DNA from: Lanius collurio
Lineage: Eukaryota; Chordata; Aves; Passeriformes; Laniidae
Assembly: GCA_020086605.1 (NCBI GenBank)
Contig: JACBWW010000004.1
Location: forward strand, 11,795,911 to 11,859,910
Reading direction: 5' to 3'
Length of the DNA stretch: 64,000 nt
Every line of letters begins with the position of its first letter. The first letter of the stretch is position 1. The notes beneath the pieces were generated by a model. The model was not told the origin of the DNA, did no database searches, and was given only the letters and a program-made list of their open reading frames with translations. Shown in pieces: positions 14,320-28,625 of this stretch. A program made the position numbers and the translations under genes.

Positions 14320-15050
14320 TGTACTGGTGTGGGCTGAGGTAGAGTTCATTTTCTTCACAGTTGCTCATATGGTGCTCAGTTTTGGACTTGTGGGGACACA
14401 AAAAATGTCGATAACAAAGGGATGCTTTAGCTATCGATGAGCAGTGCTTGCACAACATCAAGACTTTTTTGGCCTCTCACCCCACCCCAGCAGTGAGTAG
14501 GCCAGGGGTGCACAGAGACTGGGAGGGAACATGGCCAGGAGAGCTGACTTTAACTGTCCAAAGAGAACTGCCCAGAGAAATCATGGATGCCCATCCCTAG
14601 CAGTGTTCGAGGACAGGCTGGATGGGGCATTGAGCAACCTGGTCTAGTGGAAGAGGGGTTGGAACTAGATGATCTTTTAGATTTCTTCCAACTCAAACCA
14701 TTCTATGATATCCCATACCATATGGCATCATGCTCAGCAACAATATCTGGGGGAAGAAGGAAGAGGGGATGTTGCTGGAGTTACTGTGTTTGTTTTCTCA
14801 AATAATCGCTATGTGGGATAGAGCCCTTTTTTCCTAGGGATGGCTGAACACCTGCCTGCCCATGGGGAGTAATGAATTAATTCCTTGTTTTGCTTTATTT
14901 GTACATGTATTTTACTTTCCCAATCAAATTCTCTATATCTCAACCCACACATTTTCTCACTTTTATTCTTCTGATTTTCTCCCCCATCCCTGTGGGGAGG
15001 GGAGCAAGCCAGTGTCTGGTGGGGCTGAGTTCCCAGTTGGGGTTAGCCCA
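14320..15050 (+). mobile_element. decayed avian ERV solo LTR, interrupted by a CR1
   Basis: The segment starts TGTACTGG and runs through blocks characteristic of a common avian LTR: a block ending in a CACCCCACCCC stretch, a TACCATATGGCATCATGCTC block, a GATGGCTGAACACCTGCCTG block and a CTCAACCCACACATTTTCTC block near the 3' end. The right border near 15050 is approximate. Without the nested CR1 its length is about 590 bp. The TATA and poly(A) positions expected from the family appear mutated, so it is unlikely to be active. No internal retroviral genes flank it, and no clean target-site duplication is visible. The family assignment is from memory. Confidence 0.75.
14567..14708 (+). mobile_element. 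CR1 LINE 3' fragment nested in the LTR
   Basis: This is a 5'-truncated CR1 of about 142 bp. It shows the diagnostic CR1 3' region: CTGCCCAGAGA, then CAGGCTGGATGGGGC, GAGCAACCTGGTCTAGTGGA, TTGGAACTAGATGATCTT and the terminal CCATTCTATGAT. A short internal deletion follows CTAGTGGA. LTR sequence continues on both sides, so this CR1 is younger than the LTR. Confidence 0.85.
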
Positions 15051-16406
15051 TGAGAGCAGAGATGAAAAAGGAGCAAGGACTGTGGGACAAGGAAACCTAG
15101 TAAAGTCTGAGAGGCACAAGCTAAGCCTCCCATTGGTAGAGAATAAAATGGAGAGGAAGGGGGCAGGCAACACAGGAAGAGGACAGGAGGTATGGGATCA
15201 TAGTTACAGGGGATGGGTGGAAAAGCTTAGGACCATTAAAACATAGCCTCCTGCAGAGCCCTGAGCTGCTCCCATGGTCCTGAATCCACCTTCCCTCTGC
15301 AAACCTGTGGGCAAAGTGCTCCCTCCCCATGTTTGGTTGGCTGAGAAAGCTAGAGCTTTGGTTGCTGTCCCTCTCTTACCTCAAGAGGTTACAGAGATCT
15401 GTGCCAAACACAATGGCAGCAGCTCAGATGATGACTCACTGGGGTGTCACCATGATGCCACACAACTGAGTTTCCTGTGCTGGGGGTGTAGTTCTGCTTT
15501 CCCTTTTGTGGTAGTAAATTACAGGATTTAAACAGCAATGAAACGACAAAGTTATGATGGAAAGCACAAAGTGCTGCAATTGAGGGGTTTTGCCACTTTT
15601 ATTCCCTTACTTTCCTTTCACAAGCCATCACCACCACCCTATTCTGTGGTCTTAGCATGAAATCACCCTGGTTTTTTCAGTTTGTTCTCTTCCCTGCTGC
15701 TCAGGACATGAATCAGTGTGGTGCAATGAAAGAAACATTGCATAGCTGATGTCTTTTCTTCTTTTGCATGAACAAGGCAATGCAAAGTGAGTAATAGAGG
15801 GGCTGAAAGAAGCAAGCTGACCTGCTGGGCAATGCAGGCCACTGCTGCCCTGGAAAACAAGCGCTCGTGGTCTCTGCATGGAGCCCTGTGTGGGCTGAGA
15901 TTGACTGTTCAGACTCAGCTGTCTGTGGGCAGTTGCTTCCTCCAGGCACGTTGGACCACAACGGCCTGATCCAGAAGTTTAGACTGGTTTTCTGACTTGA
16001 AAGATGCTCATACTGACAAGGTGTCTTTGTACCTCACATAAGGCATGATTATGATTCTGACAAATGAAAATGTCTGAGATTGATCTCTCAGAAATACTGC
16101 ATTGGACTTCAGTGCACCTCAGCTCCTTTGTTTGGTGAGGATAAAGCATGTCCTCAATTCACTGTGTGTCCTTAAAAGAAATCAGCATTTGTGAAGCACT
16201 CAGATACCTAAGTGTCATAAGAAAACAGTAATTCTGACTTTGGAACAAGAGCTGGGTAGTGGGTAGTGACTAGGGTATGGATGGAATGTTGCATTCAAAA
16301 GGAAAGTTGCAATGAAATATTCAATACACAGATGGAAAGATGCTGAGGGCAGTATAGAATGAGACACGACAGTGTCATGATGTTTTGCAACCCATTTGCA
16401 GTAGGC
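15051..16406. other. intergenic DNA, nothing recognised
   Basis: Unique-looking AT-rich sequence between two LTRs. Several open frames of 60-118 codons overlap on both strands, and none shows a recognisable domain or an intron-exon pattern. Confidence 0.5.
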
Positions 16407-16786
16407 TGATGCCTTATCAGGCCTCCTAGAAACAGAGACTGGACAGGAGTAAAAAGAATAAAATAGGTATTTATTGAAAGGCCTTCCAGGTACCCCTGGG
16501 AGCCACAGGCTATTGCCAAAATGGACCCCAAGATGGATGACAGGTCACGAGTTGCCCACACTTTTATAGGTTTGGTTCAGTGATGTAATTTCCCCTCCGC
16601 CTGCCCTCCCTTTGAAGCTCTTTGGATTATACTTTTTGCCTAGGACAACCTGGGTGTCCTTGGAGTGCAGGCCATGAGAGGCTTTAGCCTGAGAGAGCAG
16701 AAACTACAGGCCACAAGAAACTTCAGAGTTACACTCCAAGCAGCACAGGATTTGTAAAACACAAAGGTCAAAATCTTAATGCATCA
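16407..16786 (-). mobile_element. avian ERV solo LTR, intact-looking U3-R-U5
   Basis: Read on the minus strand, the element begins TGATGC and ends GCATCA, a perfect 6-bp terminal inverted repeat with the TG...CA ends usual for LTRs. It has a TATA box (CCTATAAAAGTGTGG, near 16560-16574), about 100 bp downstream an AATAAA poly(A) signal (TTTCAATAAATACC, near 16467-16480), and then a short U5. Length is 380 bp. The layout resembles a gammaretrovirus-like (ERV1-type) LTR, but the family is not certain. No gag, pol or env lies next to it, and the flanks show no convincing target-site duplication. Confidence 0.75.
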
Positions 16787-19780
16787 GGCCAGTCTGGAGT
16801 TTCATGGATAACGTTAATTGTTTGGGTTTTTTTAATTCGGAGTACTTCCTTTTGTAACCCTAAGACCATTTTTGTGCAACAGTATTTTCCACGTGTGCAA
16901 GTGTTTAATATAGAAAATAATAACCTGAGCTACTTAAGAAATTGCCTCCCTCTACAAATTAATTTGATGGAAAATAAATCAAAACAAACTTCCACACTTT
17001 AGCTACACTTTTGTAACTGTACCATAGAGCAAGTTATCTTCTTTAGTACAAAAAATATGTTTTACTGACTTTACTGATTGAATCTACTTGTCTTTAATTC
17101 AGCTGTGTAAGGTGGACAGCATCACACACACATTGTCAGGGTATCTGGTATATTTGTGTAGGAATTTTTATTCATTAATATCTAAATAAACAAATGAGTT
17201 ACTAGGAAATATCCATCAAATTTCTTGTCAAAACCCTCGAGAGACTAATTTTAATTGATGTTGCACAGAGATTCCTAGAGGGCTAAATACTCTAGGCTAA
17301 AATTTCACTTCACAAAATAGTCAGTAAAACCCTTCTGAAATCGTGACTGTATTTTGTCTTCTAACAGAATGTCTGGAGGAAATTATTCTTTTAAATACAT
17401 TTTTTTAAGAAAACTGAGAATAAACAGAGCACATTTGGCAAGTTCTGAACAGAGTAGGCTTAGAGTTTTTCCAGGTTGCATATTTCCAGGTAAATGTGAA
17501 GTTAGCATGGAGCAGGGGGAATTATGGGGGACCAGGAAAACCAGACAAACCAAGTAACAGCACCACTGCTAAAAAACCTTAATGCCCAGAGAGCCGACAA
17601 TTAAATATTTATAGCCTTATGGACAATAAATACTCTGCAGGACAAGACTACAAAGCAGTCCCATGCACAGGTATTCTTTTGCTCTCCCTCTATCAATTTC
17701 TTTCACCTTACCCTTTTTCAGAACACGTACTACACTGGCAGCATTATTATTGCCAATCCCACAGCAAACTAGTAAAATGGGGAATGCTTTTTAATGCCTT
17801 TTTATGGATTTCTCAGTTGATTCAGTTGGTTCCTATTCAAACACTGTGTTCATTTTAAATGCTGCAAATTTTAGGGCAAGCATGACTTTTGTTCAGGAAT
17901 CTGTTTTTCAAATCCATCATATTTAGAGATCTAGAAATAAAAAAAATATTCAGAAATAATTTTGATTAATTTTTAGATGATTAGAACAGTTTTCATATTG
18001 TACTTCAACCACTATTTCAGAAAGGTTTTTTTTCATCAGGAAAAGCCTGCACTATGAATAATTCTTTCAGTATTTCTGTGGATGCTGACTTCTAAGGCAA
18101 CTGAAATGAAAGGAGCTCTTCAGAGTTCTGTGCAAGATTTCCCAGTCAATGAAACTTCTATGAAAGATCAAAACAAGAAGACACCACAAATGGGGCAGTG
18201 GTACCCACAGCCAGGCAGATCCAGCTTTGTCCATCATCTAGAGGCGTGCTGAAAAGGACAACTTGCAACCTCTTTTTGAGGGTCACTGGTGGCAATGCTG
18301 GTACACCTGCTTCTCAACTTTGTTTCTGTAGCATTGCTACACGGTGCTGGTCTCCACAGGGACATGGGAGAAAATTAACCTCCTGCTGCAATACACTATT
18401 TTTTGTACTAAATGTTTGCAGTTTTTTCTCCTGGAGTTTAATGATTTGAGGGCCAAAAGGGCTGTGCTGTACTCTGAAGTGTGCTCTGCTCCCAGTTACA
18501 GTCAGCAGTTGGATAGAGAGTGACACACTCATTTGCTTCTAGGTAACAACTGTACTTAATCATCTGTGAGACTGCAAGAGGTTCTCTTGGTGTCTACCTA
18601 ATCAGCAGCTCTGCCATTTATTGGGATACTTGTTCACTTCAGTTCAAAACCCAATTTATTACTACAAAAGAAATTCCCAACTCTTTCAAATATCCTCTGA
18701 CTGCTTCCCTAGGATACTCACTGACAGGGGTTCTTAGAAAATATAAAATCTGCTAAGTACTTGAGCCTTCATGCAAAGTTTTGTAGCAAACAACATCAAG
18801 AATCTTTGGAACTCCAGTTCTTTACACAATTTATCATGTAATTCATTAGTTTACAATCTTTTGTGATTTTAAAAGAACCCAATACCATTAATATTTCGGA
18901 ATTGCAATGCTGTTAGCAAAAAATCCCTACACAACTTGATATGTTTGTCTTGCTGATTTTAAAGATTCACCCACCCGACTTGAAAGTGTACTATTTGGTT
19001 TCCTAAATGTCAGTCAAGAGAACCAGGGCATCAGCCTTCATGGCCTATGTTCACTTGACAGTTGTATGTCTGTGTACGAGAAGAATATACTGTGGTTCTA
19101 CCAGGCCTGTCAGATTTCACTTAGTTAATTTAAAAAAAAACCCAAACTACAATAAAATACCATAACCAAAACCCAAACAAAACCCCCCATGAACAAACAA
19201 ATAAACCAAACCAAAAAAACCCCAAACCAAACCCATGAAACAAAAAGAACTCAAACCCTAATTAGATTGCAGCAAAACAAGTGTTTCAGTTAGTTTCATG
19301 GCAGGGGAAAACCAAGCTCTATTAACTCTGATATTTCTAAACCTCAAGACTGTGGTTTTAGTTTAGGATGTTGTCATCTGGGAACAAGAATCTGCACTCA
19401 CATCACACACGTGCTGCAATGCAGGGACCAGGACACAGCTTCACCCTGCCCCACACTGCCCTGGGCAGTCCCTGGACAGGGTGCAGGGACTGGCAGCCAC
19501 AGCACTGTCCACAGCCCACAGATCAGCCCCACACCCACATGTGCATCTAAGGCATCAATAAAGCATAGGGTCCTTTCTTGAACAGCTTTTTATAATGTCC
19601 GTGCTTCTGAAGCTGTGCAAGTGTGCAAATGGTTGGGGGTTAAGAATTTTCTACATCAGTAACCCTCCCCATCCCCTGCTCCAGCCCACCCCAGCAAACA
19701 GAACAAAAGCCCCATATCTGGAGATGTTTTGATGCCTGAATTATTAATAAAATAAGCATGATAATGAATAATCTATGTTA
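16787..19780. other. intergenic DNA beyond the CALM1 3' end
   Basis: AT-rich sequence without a supportable gene. Open frames are short and in conflicting directions. An A/C-rich low-complexity tract at 19128-19262 is listed separately. Confidence 0.5.
19128..19262. repeat. A/C-rich low-complexity tract (GT-rich on the CALM1 sense strand)
   Basis: About 135 bp consist almost entirely of A and C in irregular CCAAA, CAAAC and CAAAACCC units. On the minus strand, in which CALM1 is transcribed, it reads as a G/T-rich tract about 0.55-0.65 kb past the distal poly(A) signal. Confidence 0.8.
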
Positions 19781-19795
19781 AGCATTTTCTTACCC

Positions 19796-19801
19796 TTTAT
19801 T
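19796..19801 (-). terminator. CALM1: candidate distal CALM1 poly(A) signal (AATAAA)
   Basis: A canonical AATAAA on the minus strand about 3.3 kb past the CALM1 stop codon. Mammalian CALM1 produces a long mRNA with a 3' UTR of comparable size, so this is the best candidate in the window for the distal site. The downstream element is only weakly U-rich. The choice rests on position and needs 3'-end sequencing. Confidence 0.4.
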
Positions 19802-20264
19802 TTTTCATTATGATCAGAAGAGGAATATGATTAACAGCAGTTTAAACTTCAGCAGTACAATTTCGGTATTAAATATAAAACTACACTGCAAGTCGATGTG
19901 TTTTAAAAACGGTTATGTATACTCTAGCCTTAAATTTATGTATCAAATACAAGTAACTCAATTATTTCTTGCCTTGACAATCAACGTATCTAACAGGTTT
20001 CAACAAGCCAGACATCCATCTTTTCCATTAAAAAAAATAAGCAAGCACACCAACTCTTATTCATAGCAAGGGGGCATAAAGACTCAACACTTTCCTGAGT
20101 GTTGTGCAAATAACAGGTTCAAGAAAATCAGTTAAATAAATGTAATGATAAACCTAAAGCTAAGCTGGAGGACCTTTTGATTAACTTCATATTTCATATA
20201 TTATTTGCATCAGTTGAGAGCAACATGAGTTACAGAACTTCCATGAAAACAAGCCACTTACAAG

Positions 20265-20380
20265 CAGGTGTTTAAGCTTGATCAGTTTATTAAAAGGATT
20301 ATATGACACGGTTGCCTGCAATAGCAGGGGACTGGATCTGATGACCCAGGAAGTTCTTTCCAGTCCCATGTTTCTAAGCC
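20265..20380 (+). mobile_element. ancient CR1 3' end inside the CALM1 distal 3' UTR
   Basis: The sequence AAGCTTGATCAGTTTATTAA, then GGATTATATGAC, TTGCCTGCAATAGCAGGGGA, CTGGATCTGATGACCC and TTCCAGTCCCATGTTTCTAA follows the 3' end of older CR1 families, including the classic GGGGACTGGA-GATGACC block. It lies antisense to CALM1 transcription and is diverged, which implies an old insertion. Confidence 0.7.
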
Positions 20381-20431
20381 ATGCACCAAGTGTATCCAGC
20401 CCACACTTTCACATTTGGAAAAAGCCAAAGC

Positions 20432-20475
20432 CACACACACACACTCACAAGAAAAAAAAAATAATAAAAAAAAAG
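20432..20475. repeat. CA and A-rich simple repeat
   Basis: A short (CA)n run is followed by an A-rich stretch broken by TAAT. It falls within the predicted long CALM1 3' UTR, where the sense RNA would read U-rich then GU-rich. Confidence 0.8.
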
Positions 20476-22208
20476 ACCTTGATGACACCAGTTCATTTTT
20501 CTAGTTATTCACTATGCAGAAGGGAACAGAGCTTAAGTCCTGTACAGAGGATACATTTACTCGAGGTTGATGTGGTACTGAAGTCAGTTAATAATTAGAT
20601 ACCTCCAGGCAGATTCAGTTACAGGGCATACCAACACTGCACACTGCCAGACAATTTCTAATCAAGCCAAGAACCTCTTGCAGGATGAGGTCTCTGCTAG
20701 CAAGCACAGAGCACACGGAGTAAGCTAAAAGCAGCTGTTCTTAGGTGAACTACCCTACCAACCGTGAGTGAATGACAGATAGGAAGAAGCATTTACCTAC
20801 TAGACAAGATCTCCACACAGCCAGGCAGAAGTAATTAGTTCAGAGCTGCAACCATTGTTCCTACCTTGCCTGTCTCTTGAGTAAGTTCTCTTTAAAAGCT
20901 GGTCTACAGACTCAGTGCAGCCATTCTCAAGCACTACTAAAGTAGCAGTTTGCAGCTGCTATGCAAGACTCTACTTTCAAATGGTAGTCAGACATTCCCA
21001 TCATTGAGGCCAGTTTGCTAGGACAGTATTCACAGCCACAGCAATAAGCCTTTGCAACAAATAGGTATCTAAGCAATTGCCTACATTCAGCCCATCTAAC
21101 TTTTAGGCACTTGGTTAAGGTGTCTGGGTCCCTTGTCACCCAGAACTCCTCCCACCCCCCACGGGAAAAAAAAACCCCAAAAATCAGTGAAGGCAGGTAG
21201 TTTCAACTGCCTTATGGAGGTGTCTCTTGACCCCCCACGGAGCCAACCAAGTTCTTAACACACGCACCTCAGTTAGACAGGATGAATGGAGACTTGCATC
21301 TCTTCCTAGAGACAATATCCATATTCTCCAAAACCAAATGCAATCAAGCAATTACGGTTTGCAACCCATTACATTTGGAAACAAAAACTTAGTAATTATG
21401 CTGCAGTCCCTCCCTCCCAAGCATAAAAGCCTTCCACATGGAGGCTCTGCTTTAAAAAAATAGAAGAAAAAAGATAAGAAGCATTCTTCTTTTAGACAAA
21501 GAAGAGTGCAGACGGCTGCTTTGCCACTCATTCATGGGGAAGCTGAAGGATCAGCGAACACTTATTCAGAGAACTGGAATGACTAAGCACTGCTAGTGCA
21601 TGCAAAGCAGAAGTAACAAGATCGTTTTTAAATTAACCCTAGTCCTCTTCTCCACCCCACAAAATTCATGCAAGTGTTTGAGAAGATAAGTCAAGACATA
21701 ATAGCCCCAGTTTCCAAAAAGGCTTAGTTTGGTTTTTTTTTTAATACATATTGTAAAATGTCCTTTTGTTTTCTTTCTGCGGGTAGATAAATGCATTTTT
21801 GGCATGTTTGAGAATCACAGATACCTATGAAGTCCATGCTGTTTAAGTTCTCCAACTAGTTTTTAAAACCTGTAAAAAAACCATAAGTAACCTATACATG
21901 TTTCCCCAGTATTCACATGCATGCTCAGAGCTCTCCACTGTAGTGAAATGAGGTGTTACTTCTGTGCTGATAGTTGACGAGTCAGCATTACACGACTTTG
22001 AGACCAACTAAATTAACATTGTCGTAATATGAAAGGCAAGCACAAGTTCATTTATTTATAGCAAAGGTCTTGGGTTACAGGAGGTCAGTTCTTGCCATCT
22101 TGAAAAGATAGGGGATAACTTATTGCATACATGTGCATTATAATTTAGCAGCAAGTCATTCATAGAAACACTTCCCTCCTACTGCTTTTTTTGGTTTATT
22201 ATCTCAAT

Positions 22209-22223
22209 TATATATATATATAT
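22209..22223. repeat. TA dinucleotide microsatellite
   Basis: A run of about seven TA units lies just beyond the proximal CALM1 poly(A) site. Confidence 0.85.
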
Positions 22224-22268
22224 TTTAACTTTACAAAGCATTTAACACCACCTTTAAGTTAATGGTCT

Positions 22269-22274
22269 TTTATT
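22269..22274 (-). terminator. CALM1: proximal CALM1 poly(A) signal (AATAAA)
   Basis: AATAAA on the minus strand about 845 nt past the stop codon, preceded by a U-rich stretch and followed 17 nt later by a GU-rich element, GGTGGTGTT (22252-22244). This is the textbook arrangement of a strong cleavage site, with cleavage expected near 22255. With the predicted 5' UTR and 450-nt CDS it gives an mRNA of about 1.4 kb before the tail. Confidence 0.75.
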
Positions 22275-23117
22275 GGAAAAAAAAAGACTAGCATTTACAA
22301 CTTGGAATGGACATAAATTGTAATATCTTGAACAGCAATGTTGATAGTTGTGCTGAAGTCCACAGGCTACTCCGCCAGCTCCAAGTCATGGTACAGAAGG
22401 TTTTAAAAACATGAGAGTCCAAAGATGCTCCCTTGGTGAAGGTTTCTTTTAAAAATTTTGTGAACGGTAACAGCCTGACACCCGTTTCACTATAGTGCAA
22501 TGCAGACAATGTTAAACCAGTATTTTAACACAGACATGCCATCCATAGTTAAGATCATCATATTTTTGGAGCACACTGCTACGTACAGGAGAACCACTCA
22601 ACCTTTAGGGCATTTTCTTTAAGTTTTGCATCCTTCAACCATTTTGCTGCATACCATCCTGAGGTATAAACCAATTTTAAAGTAAACCAGCTATGACAAT
22701 TTATACTACAAATTGAACTAGAATCCACTGTTGAACAAAAGAGTGGATCCTTTAGGTTTTTTTTTCCTTTTAATACACATGTCTGACTGTGCTCAATTGT
22801 CAAGCTGCATGCATGAAAAACTGGCCAGCCCAAACAGTGTAATAGTCATTAGCAAATGGAACTTTTGAGTTCACTAAGTGCTTCCTTTTTTTTATTTTCA
22901 AGGTAGTACAATTATTTATATTGTAAAACTGATGTTTAACTTTATCTTTTGGGGACAGGACCACCAACCATTACATGCAGTTTGTGGACAGAAGGTAATT
23001 TGACATTCAGTTTTGCTATACAGAAACAGAATGAATAAATGAACATTTTTTTGCAAGAGGTAAGTAAAAGATTCAATTTGATTCTTCTAGAGGAAAAAAG
23101 GTGTAAAGGAGGTCTCT

Positions 23118-23146
23118 TCACTTCGCAGTCATCATCTGTACGAATT
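23118..23146 (-). CDS. CALM1: calmodulin exon 6 (last coding exon)
   Basis: The 29-nt coding part of the last exon follows a TCAG acceptor. It completes the split Glu codon and encodes EFVQMMTAK followed by TGA, the invariant C-terminus of vertebrate calmodulin. The split Glu is the twelfth position of EF-hand loop 4. The size matches the coding portion of the last exon in vertebrate CALM genes. The 3' UTR continues from 23117 toward lower coordinates. Confidence 0.97.
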
Positions 23147-28594
<5,448 letters not shown>

Positions 28595-28625
28595 CAGCAA
28601 TCTGTTCTTCAGTCAGCTGATCAGC
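28595..28625 (-). CDS. CALM1: calmodulin exon 2 (N-terminal residues)
   Basis: This 31-nt microexon has a GTAG acceptor and a GTAAG donor. It encodes ADQLTEEQIA plus the first base of the following Glu codon. This is the start of the mature protein, because the initiator Met is removed. It is too short to appear as an ORF, but its size, phase and sequence match exon 2 of vertebrate calmodulin genes. Confidence 0.97.

Larger units (their letters stand above)
19780..23117 (-). other. CALM1: CALM1 3' UTR (short and probable long form)
   Basis: The stretch follows the CALM1 TGA directly and is not interrupted by a recognisable gene. The proximal form ends near 22255, giving about 0.86 kb of 3' UTR. 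A long form could run to about 19780. Other minus-strand AATAAA hexamers lie at 22891-22896, 22195-22200, 22051-22056 and 20286-20291, so further sites are possible. The region contains a TA microsatellite (about 22209-22223), an ancient CR1 piece (about 20265-20380) and a CA/A-rich tract (20432-20475). Plus-strand open frames here are not credible genes. Confidence 0.6.
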
